Part shown: positions 9,798 to 20,290 of the stretch, piece by piece | Numbering within the stretch: position 1 is the first letter of the stretch | How the letters are laid out: every line of letters begins with the position of its first letter | Source: Laburnicola sp. R22_1 | Taxonomy: Eukaryota > Ascomycota > Dothideomycetes > Pleosporales > Didymosphaeriaceae | DNA: 64,000 nt | Direction: 5' to 3' | NCBI GenBank assembly: GCA_014281115.1 | Contig: JACONQ010000018.1 | Location: forward strand, 124,001 to 188,000 | Translations under genes and position numbers: made by a program | Notes under the pieces: model-generated | Databases searched by the model: none | What the model saw: only the letters and a program-made list of their open reading frames with translations | What the model was told of the DNA's origin: nothing

Positions 9798-11264
9798 ATG
9801 TCTTCCCGCACCAAGCGCGCCGCCTCCGCCAACCCCAGCGACACCGGACCCCGGATGACACGCTCCCGCTCCTGTCAAGCCGCCTCCGTAGAGCCAACCT
9901 TCCCCAACACCACGGTCCCGGCATCCATCCCCACCGCGCAACCCACCAAAGCCCCATCCAACTCCAAGAAGCGCACCCGCACACCCTCCGTCGACGCCTC
10001 TTCCACCACCACTGGCCGAAAGAAGAAGCGCGCTTGCACCCCTTCCACCACCCAGGGAGGTCCCCCATACGAATCCGAACCTCCAACCAACACCTCCCCC
10101 AAGAAGGCCACCCACCCCGTCCCTCTTCCACCCAAGCCTTCCACCTCGTCTGGCACCCAACCCCAAGGCCCGACATCCTTCGACCCAGTCAACTACACCA
10201 CTTCAACCGTAGTCCTAGGCCTCGTGATGCCCCGCGCCGGCTTCACATCCTTCCACACCTACCGCGACGACGCCATCGGCGCACAGCATGCCACCCACCT
10301 CCTCCAACAAGGCCTCATCGACGAAGACATGCACCGCATAGCGAGTAAGCCGTGGGCGCAGCGTGCCGTCGAAGAGCAGCGCGGCTGGTGGAGCAAGGAA
10401 GTCACCGACGAGCATAATGCTGCGTTGGGCCTTGTCCGTGTCGAGGATATGATGTCTGAGAAGGCGGCGGAGGCGAGTTTGCGGCGCAAGGAGGTGAAGC
10501 GCGAGAAGTGGATTAGGGATTGGGAGGCGGGGAAGATTGATGATGAGGGGAATGTGATTGTGCAGGGGGGAGAGGAAGAGGACGAGAACGAAGAGGAAGA
10601 TGTAGATGAGGATGATGAAGAGATTAAAGTCGTGGCTGTCAAGCAGCCGGAGAAGAAGAAGCCCGCGGGCGCGAAGAAGAAAGACGCCCTGCACAAAGTG
10701 GTCTCCAGCAAAGTCGTCAAGAAAGCTCCCGCGAGCCGAAAAGCCCCTGCGGTCAAAAAGACCCCCCTCGCCACCATCATCGAAGAATCGCCCGCGAAAC
10801 CCGCGCCCAAGGCCAAAACCGCTTCGAAAACTTCCAAACCCGCCGCCGCCGCCGCTGCCTCCAAGCCCGATGCCAAACCCGCCGCAAAGGCCAAACCCGC
10901 TTCCTTGGCCCCCCTCCCCGGACTGCCCACGTACGAAGAATACAAGTACATGGAGCTCGCTGCGCTGTGCAACCAGCGCAACATCATGTCCGGGGGGGAC
11001 ACGGCCGAGGTGCGCAACCGCCTCATCCAAGACGACATCAACGTCGTGCAGAATCTGCCGCGCGACGCGAAGAACTACTCCAAAGAGACGCAGCGCAAGC
11101 GCGCCACGGTGCCCCCCGTGGTGCCAAATGCACCCACCGCACCGCCCGCATCGTCCAAGGGCAAGAAGAGGAGCAGGGGCAACGACGACGACGACGATGA
11201 CGACGATGACGACGGCATGTCCGTCCAGGATACCGTAAAAGCCAAGAAGGCGCGCAAGGCATAG
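9798..11264 (+). CDS. SAP-domain nuclear protein
   Basis: A 488-residue protein, taking the ATG at 9798 in the context aacaaacaaaATG; the frame stays open further upstream only because the minisatellite has no stops. Order: a basic Ser/Thr/Pro-rich N-terminus (1-130), a conserved-looking middle with GLVMPRAGFTSFHTYRDD and a Trp-rich helix (about 135-245), an acidic Glu/Asp run, a Lys/Ala/Pro-rich linker resembling histone H1 tails, a SAP-like helix-turn-helix at about 375-412 (YMELAALCNQRNIMSGGDTA), and a poly-Asp tract near 465. SAP motifs bind AT-rich or scaffold DNA, so a chromatin role is likely. The specific function is unknown. The gene ends 40 bp from the stop of the convergent monooxygenase. 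Confidence 0.7.
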   Translation: MSSRTKRAASANPSDTGPRMTRSRSCQAASVEPTFPNTTVPASIPTAQPTKAPSNSKKRTRTPSVDASSTTTGRKKKRACTPSTTQGGPPYESEPPTNTSPKKATHPVPLPPKPSTSSGTQPQGPTSFDPVNYTTSTVVLGLVMPRAGFTSFHTYRDDAIGAQHATHLLQQGLIDEDMHRIASKPWAQRAVEEQRGWWSKEVTDEHNAALGLVRVEDMMSEKAAEASLRRKEVKREKWIRDWEAGKIDDEGNVIVQGGEEEDENEEEDVDEDDEEIKVVAVKQPEKKKPAGAKKKDALHKVVSSKVVKKAPASRKAPAVKKTPLATIIEESPAKPAPKAKTASKTSKPAAAAAASKPDAKPAAKAKPASLAPLPGLPTYEEYKYMELAALCNQRNIMSGGDTAEVRNRLIQDDINVVQNLPRDAKNYSKETQRKRATVPPVVPNAPTAPPASSKGKKRSRGNDDDDDDDDDDGMSVQDTVKAKKARKA

Positions 11265-11304
11265 ATGCCGGAGTGAGATCAGGAGGGCACGTCCAACCAC
11301 CCCC

Positions 11305-12668
11305 TCAACACAAAGGCTTGATCCCCCCACCCGCAAACTCCTCCTCAACCACCCTCCTAACCTCCTCCCATCTCGCCCTCGCATCCTCCTCCGCATCAAA
11401 GTCATACAACCACCTATTCCGTATCTTCACCATCTCGGGATCAATCTCCTCCCCCACCTTCCACACCCCATGCCACCTCTCCCTCAAATCCTCCCCATTC
11501 CGCTGACTCGCCCTCGTCCGCGCAAACCTCACCTTCTCATACGCCCTCGTCGCAACCCGCACCTCCGCCCTCTTGTCTACGGCATTCAAACACACGCCCA
11601 ACACCCCCGCACTCTCCACCGCCTGGCTCGCCCCCTGCGCCGACGTCGGCAAATGCGCATGACAACTATCCCCCAACAGCACAATGCGATGTCCCCCCGG
11701 CGCAACCCAACTCCCCAACGGCTCGCGATAGCAAATCTTCCAATCCAAGCACTTCTCCGTGGCGCCCACGATGCCCCTGATATCCGGATCCAGCGTCCCC
11801 ACCAGCCGTCTCACGCTCTCCATATCGCCCTCTTGGAACCAGCTCTCCGGCACATCCCCCTCGTCTTTATGCGTGATGATCCAGTTGAACTCGTCCCCGC
11901 CCCGCAGCGTATTCTGCACGAGATGCACGTCCTCCCCGACCCAGAAGTTCACGCTATCGCCCCCGCGCAAATACGCATTCAGCGCCGGATCCGCCCTCTG
12001 CGCCGCGCTCGGTTGGAAAAACGCGCGGAAACACGCGTATCCAGAGGGTACGGGCGCGTCGGCAGCGCCAACCACAAGCCCCCGCGCAAGACTCCGGATC
12101 CCATCCGCTGCAACCACAACATCGGCCGCCAACGTCTCGCCCCCCCGAAGCACAATCCCGGCGCGTTCCTCCCCATCCTCAAACCCCACAACCTCGCTCC
12201 CCATGCGAATCGGGATCCCGCGCCTTCGCACCCACTCGAGGAACACATCGTGGTAATCCCCCCTGTGCCCAATGTACCCCGCCATATCCATGAGCGGCTG
12301 CGTGGCGAGCGGCTTGCCGTCGTGCCACCGGCGGATCGTCATGGTGGGCGCTTGGTTGCCGATGCGTTTGATCTCATCAACATTACAACCCCATTTTTGC
12401 AAGAGGGAGAAGGCGTTTTCGCCGAGGCCGAGGGAGTCGCCCAGGCGCGTGAAGGTGCGCGCTTTGTCGAGGATGCAGAGCACAGTGTGGCCGTGGTGGT
12501 GGAGCGCGATAGCGGCGGCGCAGCCGCCTAGGCCGGCGCCGATTATGATGGCTGCGTGGAGGGAGTGGTGTTAGTGTTTGGGTTTTGGTTTGGGGGCGGA
12601 GGGGCGGGCGTACCTGTGAGGGGAGGGTTGTGGCGCGATGGGAGGCGTTGGTATGGTATTGAGCTCAT
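11305..12668 (-). CDS. FAD-dependent monooxygenase, salicylate/vanillate-hydroxylase-like
   Basis: Two exons, 12614-12668 and 11305-12551, joined over a 62-nt intron (donor GTACGC, branch CACTAAC, acceptor CAG), giving 433 residues. The first exon alone would miss the cofactor site. Once joined, the N-terminus reads TAIIIGAGLGG, the Rossmann dinucleotide motif at residues 23-28. Other group A flavin hydroxylase motifs are VVVAADGIRS (the DG motif) and VLLGDSCHAHLPTSAQGASQ (the GD motif contacting the FAD ribityl chain). Such enzymes hydroxylate aromatic acids using NAD(P)H and O2, sometimes with decarboxylation. It lies about 350 bp downstream of a vanillyl-alcohol-oxidase-like gene on the same strand, which suggests but does not prove a shared phenolic pathway. 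Confidence 0.85.
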
Positions 12669-13014
12669 GGTTGCCTGTTTTGCGGGTTGTTTTTGTACTT
12701 TGTTTTGTTGGAAGGTGATTGGAGTGTATGTCTATGTCTGAACCGTTGGTACAGTATTGTAGAAGAAAACAAGGATACCTAGCTCATCAAGTGTGCCTAG
12801 AAGCCCTGCATAGCGGACCTGTCCCATTCACCCGGGGTCAAGCGGGGCCGCAGTTGCAGCATGTGGGGTTTTGCGGGGCATGCTGGGGATTGGATCGTTG
12901 TTTTCTTCGGATAGAACAGGAGAACACAGGGAACGAAATTTTGTAGCAAAAAGAAGTCTCTCTCCTTGTAATAAATGAATAGATGAAATGAAACCTAACT
13001 TGACACGCGTGGGA
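12669..13014. other. Intergenic between VAO-like and monooxygenase genes
   Basis: About 350 bp carrying the 3' end of the VAO-like gene and the likely promoter of the monooxygenase. No other feature is seen. Confidence 0.5.
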
Positions 13015-14844
13015 CTACAATTTAGTTCGGGGCCAAGGCGCAATCGTCCCACCCCCAATAGCCTTCTCAATGCGATCATCACCCGCAAGTAGCTCCCACC
13101 CCTTCCCTCGGTATTTCTTAGGCCAGATACCATTTCTACCAGGCGCGAGAATGCCATTGGGATCCAGCGCGTCCTTGATCGTCTCGTTGAAGCGCATCAG
13201 GGCGTTGTTGTTCCAGCTGTACGTTCTAGCCACCTGGTCGGCATACAGGAGGTGTGTCCTGTACTCTCCGTATCCCTCCTTGGCCGTCTCAGCGATGAGT
13301 TCGTGCATCATGGCGTTGACCTTTCGCTTCTCGTCGTCGGAGTAACGGTCATAGACAATATTAGTGATGTAGTGCATCTCACGGCCGGCTATACAAAGCG
13401 TCGGGAAGAGGTCGATACCGTACTTGGCGTGTAGGCGGACATTGATATCGTGGACGATTTTGGCGTCTTTCCCACGCGTGGGCGTGATGGGAGAGAAGAA
13501 CAAATGTGCTGCGTTTGGTTTCCAATTCAGCCAATCAAGCTCGCGAAGCACCGGGACGCCAGAGCATACAAGCGCGCGATCATGGAGGTAGTGATCGGAC
13601 GGTACGTCCGATGGCAGGAAGAATCTATAGCCGTCGATTGCCGAAAACGCGGACTTGATCATGTCCAGCTGGGTTTTGATCGCTGCTTTATCGCCATACT
13701 GTGTTCCATAGAAAACCCACGAGCAGTCACCGCAGGGAAGTTTTGAGGCGTGTTGTCGAGCAACATCACGGGGTATAGGACCGGATCCAGAGTACCAATA
13801 CGACTTGGGGCGACCAGTCACGTTGAGCTCCTGCACAACGTGGCGTAACTGTGGTATGTTACCCAATATGCCCTTCTGGGCCAAGGGCCGGATGATCTCG
13901 ACAATGTTAGGGAAGTCTTCGTCGCGCGGAAAAGTTAGCATATAAGACTGATGGCCGGTCTCACGCATGAGATGGAAGCCCATCTGGCACACGATGCCGA
14001 AGTTGCTCTGTGAGAAGATGCCGTCCGAATAGGGCCCATACGCGGCTGGGAACGACTGCCACGTCGGGTTGTCTGCACCATCCTTGCCTGGAAGTGCTCC
14101 CATGCCCGTCCGAAGAAGTTCGCCGTTGGGCAGGACTATCTCCATGCCACAATGGCTGCCAAAGTGATCGCCCATGGGTGTGTATCCGACGCCACGATCG
14201 ATGGCGTTCCCCAGCACGCTCCCGCCGCCGAGATCCGGGCAGTCAATCCAGAGCGGCAGTTTTCTCTTCTGTATCTCGTCGTATAGCGCAAAGTAGGAGA
14301 CGCCCGGTTCCACTACACAGGATGCGTTGTCAGCATCAATGTTCACGATCTTGTTCATCCGCCAGCCCAAGTCCACGACCACCGAGCCCGGCACGCGCGG
14401 AGCTGTGCCTCCGTACCCCACGTTTCTGCCCATCGAGATGGGATATATCGGAATACCGTATTGGTTTGCCCATTTCACGATGGCCTGTACGTCGGCGGTC
14501 GACCCGGGGTAGGCCAGGGCGCTGGAGACGAGGTCTTCTTGGTCGATGAGATGGAAAGCGTCATGCGTGTTCGGGTGCTCGAGATACCAGCCATCCACCA
14601 GCGGCTTGTCGTTCAGGACGACATTGTCCTGGCCCAATGCTCGTCTCAGCGCAGCGATGGCCTCGTCGAAGGCTTCGCGGGTCGTGTCTGGAGGGAGGCG
14701 CACATGGTGGCGGCGGGGGACGCTTTCGGGCACCGTCTTGTTCGAGTACAGCGTGTTCTTCGCTTGCTGGGCAATCTTTGCGAGGCGCGGGGAGATGCCG
14801 CTGTAGCTCTCGGACAGGCTGGGAGGAGAAGGCTGATTCTTCAT
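13015..14844 (-). CDS. Vanillyl-alcohol oxidase-like flavoenzyme
   Basis: Intronless, 609 residues, slightly longer than characterised fungal VAO (560). An N-terminal extension (1-45) precedes the FAD-binding PCMH domain (about 80-310), with YPGSTADVQAIVKWANQYG, PISMGRNVGYGG, DLGGGSVLGNAIDRGVGYTP and GDHFGSHCGMEIVLPNGELL. This block is very close to VAO and eugenol oxidase. The C-terminal cap and substrate domain has EYRTHL with a Tyr-Arg pair at about 528-529, matching the phenolate-binding Tyr503/Arg504 of VAO, and ends with ALDPNGILAPGRNGIWP. Known members oxidise para-substituted phenols (vanillyl alcohol, 4-alkylphenols, eugenol) with O2, releasing H2O2, often in peroxisomes. The C-terminal RTKL is not a clear PTS1. 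The substrate is inferred only. Confidence 0.9.
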   Translation of the reverse strand: MKNQPSPPSLSESYSGISPRLAKIAQQAKNTLYSNKTVPESVPRRHHVRLPPDTTREAFDEAIAALRRALGQDNVVLNDKPLVDGWYLEHPNTHDAFHLIDQEDLVSSALAYPGSTADVQAIVKWANQYGIPIYPISMGRNVGYGGTAPRVPGSVVVDLGWRMNKIVNIDADNASCVVEPGVSYFALYDEIQKRKLPLWIDCPDLGGGSVLGNAIDRGVGYTPMGDHFGSHCGMEIVLPNGELLRTGMGALPGKDGADNPTWQSFPAAYGPYSDGIFSQSNFGIVCQMGFHLMRETGHQSYMLTFPRDEDFPNIVEIIRPLAQKGILGNIPQLRHVVQELNVTGRPKSYWYSGSGPIPRDVARQHASKLPCGDCSWVFYGTQYGDKAAIKTQLDMIKSAFSAIDGYRFFLPSDVPSDHYLHDRALVCSGVPVLRELDWLNWKPNAAHLFFSPITPTRGKDAKIVHDINVRLHAKYGIDLFPTLCIAGREMHYITNIVYDRYSDDEKRKVNAMMHELIAETAKEGYGEYRTHLLYADQVARTYSWNNNALMRFNETIKDALDPNGILAPGRNGIWPKKYRGKGWELLAGDDRIEKAIGGGTIAPWPRTKL

Positions 14845-14948
14845 GATGCAGCTACGTGTGCCTCAGGGCGGGCCGCGTTCAGCGAGTTCGAGGAGCGAGA
14901 TTCCTCGAGAGGGATCAAAGGAGGCACCAGTGTCCATGTTGTCGCCTC

Positions 14949-14963
14949 TATACTATATAGTCT
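14949..14963 (-). promoter_or_regulatory. TATA-like element upstream of VAO-like gene
   Basis: Reverse strand reads gactatatagtatag about 105 bp before the ATG, a plausible core promoter position. Confidence 0.35.
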
Positions 14964-16984
14964 ATTAGCTGGTCGAAGCGGGGACAATTCCGCGATGTCG
15001 GTGTGGGGGCCTCGGTGATGGGCATGCAAGTGGAGATGGTTTCCCCTCAAGCTGGTTGCTTCTGATTGGCCACCGGGGTTGAACACCACAGGCACCACAG
15101 GGGCGGGGAGGGGTGCGACCCTTTGCAACTCTCCCACCAGAATTTGCTGTCTTCACCATTATCGATCATGTTCGTACCGTATAGGTGAAAGCCAAGCCTC
15201 CCTCACCTGTATTTCCTATTCCGCTAGTTAGTGCCTTGGCGTGCTTTCCTGACGGTGCCGGCCCCGCCAAGCCACGTACACTGTACACAACACACCATTT
15301 CTCGCAAACACAACGCCACTCAACCGACCTTGTTCGACGACGACAGCACAAGTACACACCAACCAGGCAAGCAAAAGACAGCACAGCCCCAACGCCGCAC
15401 CACCCATCCGCGCGCGCCATCGCGCCCCACGCACGACCACGGCCGACCACCCGCTTACTCTTACCCCATGCGGAATCTACCTCGCGCGTGCGCCGCATGC
15501 ATGCATGGGCATCGGGCGTGGACGGCGAGGCTGATGTGAGGCTGCCTCAGGCGTGGGCGTGCGGCGGGGTGTCTGTCTTGTCGACTACTGGGGGTTCTAT
15601 GCGACGCGTGCGTGATGCGACGAGGGCGTTTTCGGTAATGGAATCGCACATGAGGACTACGGCGCGCGCAATCAACAAGTGGGCTTTTTTGTGGGGGCTG
15701 AAAATGTCGGAATTCGCTACTCGCTTGTTTTGCGTTTGTGGTGGTCCTGGCGGATTGGATGCGGCGTGGACATCGCCGTGGAGGCCGTGCCATTTGCTGT
15801 TTTTGTGGTCGTTGCAGTTGTGTTGCCACTCGGTGAGCTTGTGGTATAAGGCCGTTTACTGGAAGAGGAGATTCTATCCTCTTGCTGTGGGGTTGGTCTA
15901 CTCCGTCCAGTTTGGCGGCGTGAACTGTAAATGATGATGCCAGCAGACTTCAGAGCGCCATGTCGAGAAGTGGAAGTCTAAGCGCAACGCGGCCTGATTC
16001 CAGTTACGCGGTGTTGTGGCATCGACCAGTTGGTACGTCGTAACCCAGCCGTGGGTAGGTCATTCAGCTGGTAGTCTAGCTAATGTCTCACGAGTCCGAA
16101 GACCTGGTTTGGAGAGCAGTCTCCATGCCAGCGCCGCATAACTGGCAAGGGTAAGTATAGATGCGGCTCAGCTGGGAGACTAACGCAGGGCGCTTCATTG
16201 TCCGCCATTGGCAATAGTTGTGCGGCGGATACAGATGAATCATGATGGGACTCGCCTCATGGCGGAGAGGCCGGACCTGCTCACGATCAACGGCAAGTGA
16301 AACTGACCGTGTGCGCGGATCTGGGCGGTCATCCTTAGGAATCACGGTGGCCCTGCGCTAAAGACCTCGGCCGTACGAGCGGCTCCGGTCGGAAGCATTT
16401 TTTCTACACACGCCAAGTACCGAGCTTCCTATGCCTAGCCATCATCGTAAGCAGTGGGACCCCTTTCAAGAATCAATGCAGTGCAAAGCCATCGGAATAG
16501 TTTGGATGTCGTATTCACATGTCCCCTCGTTCACCTTGGACATAGCGCAACGCACAGACCAGGTGCCGTCATCTTAGGATGCCTCCAACGTCGCTCATCC
16601 CGCTGATACAAATCCTCGAGCAGCACTCGCCGCATTGATGGTGCCATCTAGCCCCAGTATGGGCAGCCGGATTCACAAGATCACCATGTATCCGAGCGAA
16701 AGCATTGATGCCAACTACAAATGGGTCTTCGCACAGCCACACGATAGCGTGCCTCGCATGCCTCAAGCCGCGTAAGACGTCGTTGGCGTTCCTTCAGCTT
16801 TTCGCATAAAGCTGCGAGCATCTACTATTGCTTACATTTGGAGGCTTTGGGAACGCTAAACGGCAGAGAGCACATCGCAGTTCTAGTTTCTTTCGGTTCG
16901 CCTTTACCGTCACTACCGCATATCTATCCAGTCACTCGCTTTTGTTCCGCTCGTGGTTTCGTTATGACGTACTGGGGTACAGTG
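14964..16984. other. Intergenic, no supported gene
   Basis: About 2 kb. Several open frames occur, the longest about 250 codons at 15185-15934, but they are Thr/Pro/Arg-rich, lack recognisable domains and overlap others on the opposite strand. No tRNA or repeat was recognised. Confidence 0.4.
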
Positions 16985-18949
16985 ATGGATTCAACTAGCA
17001 AGCAGCATGGCAAGCGATTGCTGCCCGTTATGGTGGATGAGATCGCGGCAAATGATCCCGGACGCGTTTGCTTCTCTTTTCCAGGATCGGCGGACTTGAA
17101 GGCGGGTTTTTGCGATGTCACATTCAAGACAGTGGGTCCATACTGCTTATCTGAAATTTATGGAGGCTCATCGGGCTTAGTTTGCCAATTCTATCAACAA
17201 GACGGCTCGGTTCATTGAGAGGGAGATTGGCAGAAGCTCCATGTTCGAGACTGTCCTGTATATGGGTCATCCGGATGTGAGGTATTTTATTGTTTTACTC
17301 GCCATGTGAGTAGCACCCTTATCCCCGTAATCCCACATCCGGTCTGTCGTCTAGACCATGTATTAATTATGCAACAGAATGAAGACAGGCCACAAGGTGA
17401 GCGTCGTCTAGCAGAAGATGCGATCTTTCGACATACCTATCTCACTTTTCTCCTGTTTCTAACACTCGATAGGTACTTTTTAGTTCCCATCGTAATAGCG
17501 TGGCCGGCCATGCCGATCTAGTCAAACGGACTGATTGTGGCATTCTTCTGCATACGGCTGGATTCCCAGTCTCAGGCATCATCGAGGCTTGCAGAATGGT
17601 AAGTCATATCAGGTGGCATGATCCACTGAGCCATACGCTTACTTTATTACAACGCACAGGAGTCATTATGTATGCCAGAGCTCGACTACCTATTTGACGA
17701 CTCTTCACCATGCGAGCCGTATCCGTATTCCAAGACCTTCGATCAAGCGAAACATTACCCTTGTATGGTCGTACATTATTCTGAATCGACAGGATTCCCG
17801 AAGCCGGTGGTATGGACGCATTGGAAATTTGCAACAATTGATGCGCAGCGTCATGTTCCAGACCTAGATGGGCGACCAACAATATGTGGTGGTGTGCTCA
17901 ATCGCTCTAAGCGGCGTTACACAGGATTACCGCTATTCCATGGTGCCGCTCTTGCTTCAGGGCTAGCGGAGGTATTGTTTAACGACTGCACGGTTGTCCT
18001 TGGACCTCCTGGCATACCCAGCGCCGATACTTTGGGTCAAGTTTTGGACTACGGTCGCGTTGACTCTGCGAATCTTCTACCGATGACCCTCGAAGACGTT
18101 GCTGCTCATCTATCCGTTCTCACAAAATTAACCCGATTAAAGTTCATCACTTGCGTTGGAGGTAGGGAGGATACCGTGGGCGATTGATCATACAAAGGCT
18201 TATACATCACAGACTCCCTATCCAAAAAGACAGGCGACATCATCTCGCAACAAGTCCACCTATACACCACAATAGCCTGCACAGAAAACGGCTCACTCGT
18301 GCAACACGCAACCGACCGCGAAGACTGGCAGTACATCTGCTTCAAGCCCGAAAACCACGGACTGGAATGGCGCCCCAGAGGCGACATGTACCAACTCGTA
18401 TCCCAGAAGAATAACAACAACACCAACCACGCCGACAAGCAAAGACCCTTCACGACCTCGCCAACACCACCCGACCCCTCCCTGGCCTCCCTCTACTCCA
18501 AACACCCCACCAAGCCACACCACTGGAAGCCCGAAAGCCTCCCCAATACCACCCTCCTCCTCAAAAGCAACCACACCTTCAACCCCCAAACGCACGAGCA
18601 CATCATAACCTCCCACAGCCTCGTCCAACACTGCATCCTCCTTGGAAACGGACGCGACCGACCCGCCGCCCTAATCGAGCTGCGTCCAGAATTCAGCGCC
18701 GAACCAGACGACGCGCGCCACGCGGTATTAGCGGAGTTGGCGCCGACGCTCGCCGAAGCGAATGCGCTTGTGCATTCGAGTTTTCATCTTCGCGACGATG
18801 CTGTTGTCTTTGCGACGAGGGGGAAGCCGTTTGTGCTTGGGGGGGAGGCGGGTGGCGTGCTGAGGGAGGAGACGGTTGCGTTGTATGCGGGGGAGATTGA
18901 GGAGGTTTATAGGGGGATGGGGACGGGGGGGCGTGCTGGTGGTGGGTGA
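16985..18949 (+). CDS. NRPS-like adenylation-domain protein, lacking carrier and reductase domains
   Basis: Six exons: 16985-17131, 17181-17305, 17378-17396, 17473-17598, 17660-18161 and 18198-18949. Phases agree and give 556 residues. The product follows the fungal NRPS-like (adenylate-forming reductase) A domain: LLPVMVDEIAANDPGRV, FETVLYMGHPDVRYF, SSHRNSVAGHADLVKRTDC, the A3 core, TGLPLFHGAA, and the C-terminal subdomain ending ALYAGEIEEVY. The A3 phosphate loop is degraded: HYSESTGFPKPVVWTH, where the family normally has TSGSTG-PK, so Thr and a Gly are lost. The protein stops right after the A domain, with no phosphopantetheine site and no thioester reductase. Intron 5 would be only 36 nt and covers an in-frame TGA at 18185. 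Exon 3 is a 19-nt microexon. Probably a decaying or repurposed gene. Confidence 0.7.
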
Positions 18950-19515
18950 GTGAGTGTGGTAGGATTATCTGTGGGGATGGAGAGAGGGATGGGTTAAGCG
19001 GGCGGATATAATTGAATGCGGCGTTGTCAAAGTCCGTGGTATTTCTAATGTGTGGTGCTTCGTAATGAGGTGTTGGGGGTAGGTGAGTGGGTATGGCTTG
19101 CTTTTCCGGGGGCTTTTCCGGAGTTGGTGAATTGGGCGCGGAACATGGTGGAATGGGGTGTTTTACGTACATACCTTGTTGAAGAATTAGACATTGTAAA
19201 TTATCTTGTATCAAAGCGCATACTGCCATGTATCCACTATCCGCACAATTTTTTCAACTGCTATAGACTACGTGGTGGCGGTAGTACGAACGTCTTCCCA
19301 TCCGATATCAAGGTGTTCGTCAGAGCTAGCCCGAAAGAGCAGCGCTTTGTAATCGACTGCAGCTTTTACGTGCGACGACAACATTGTCGGATGAGAAAGA
19401 GAGATGATGGTATCAGGCTGTCATTAGATGATGAATACTATTGTTAGGGAAGGAAGAACGTGCGTGCTACACGCAACGTGACAGGTACACCACGATACGG
19501 ATATCCTCCAACTAT
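18950..19515. other. Intergenic, no gene seen
   Basis: GC-poorer stretch between the adenylation gene and the DUF1993 promoter. I looked here for a carrier or reductase exon of the upstream gene and found none. Confidence 0.45.
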
Positions 19516-19524
19516 TATATAAAG
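19516..19524 (+). promoter_or_regulatory. TATA box of DUF1993 gene
   Basis: tatataaag lies 141 bp before the ATG at 19665 and is followed by a pyrimidine/C-rich leader, the usual arrangement in fungal TATA promoters. Confidence 0.5.
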
Positions 19525-19664
19525 CCCCATACCACCTCCCAACCCAGTCTCCTACCACAATTCAAAACCCCCATCTTTCCACCCCCAACAAACATCCCAA
19601 CCAAAACCTCCAGCCTCCAGCGCTCATTCTACACCTCCACGGTACCCACCGACCCACAACGAAA

Positions 19665-20132
19665 ATGGCCTCCCTCCACACCCTCACCACCCCCCCGTTA
19701 ATCCGCGCCCTGCACAACCTAACCTCCATCCCGCACCTCGCCCTCGCCTCCCCCATTCCCCCGGCCACCCTCCTAACCGCCCGCCTCCACCTAACTATGC
19801 ACTCCCTCCCCACACAAATCCACCTCCTAACCACGCACGCCATCTCCATCCCCCCAACCCTCAACCCCTCCCTCCCGCGCCTCACTCTCCCGCCCATCTC
19901 CCCCACCACAACCGACCAAACATTCACCCCCTTCCTCGCCCGCCTCGCGCAAACAATCGCCTACCTGGACTCCATCCGACCCGAAGACATCAACGGGCGG
20001 GAAGACGAGCGGATTAAACTGCGGATTGAGCGGCCGTTTGCGGGGAACGTGGCGTATGTGGAGTTTCCGGGCGCGGGGTATACGAAGAGATGTGAGGAGG
20101 GGTTGAGAGACGTGGAAACTGGAGAGGGATAA
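19665..20132 (+). CDS. DUF1993-family protein, C-terminally shortened
   Basis: 155 residues. The start MASLHTLTTPPLIRALHNLT and the middle (PATLLTARLHLTMHSLPTQI, FLARLAQTIAYLDSI, GREDERIKL) match the DUF1993 family, small helical proteins of about 170 residues distantly like DinB folds. Family members end with a strongly conserved segment containing PN-(F/Y)-YFH followed by an LR-x-x-GV motif. Here the chain diverges after FAGNVAYVEFPGAGY and stops 16 residues later, and the conserved tail is not found in any frame nearby. Either a deletion removed it or this copy has an altered end. Biochemical role unknown. Confidence 0.7.
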   Translation: MASLHTLTTPPLIRALHNLTSIPHLALASPIPPATLLTARLHLTMHSLPTQIHLLTTHAISIPPTLNPSLPRLTLPPISPTTTDQTFTPFLARLAQTIAYLDSIRPEDINGREDERIKLRIERPFAGNVAYVEFPGAGYTKRCEEGLRDVETGEG

Positions 20133-20290
20133 GAGGAGGTGAAATTGAAAAAGGGGGTTGCATTAGCGATTATCTATCTCTGTGTATGATAGCCAAGCTC
20201 GCTGCGCTGCGTCGGATATCGCATCTACCTTCCAAGTCATAACGTCATTACTCTATTCCCACTGTTCCTTCCCGGTATCCCTCCCTCCCC

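Noticed and set aside
15185..15934. 250-codon rightward open frame as a gene
   Set aside because: Low-complexity Thr/Pro/Arg composition, no domain, and overlapping open frames on the other strand in a GC-rich stretch.
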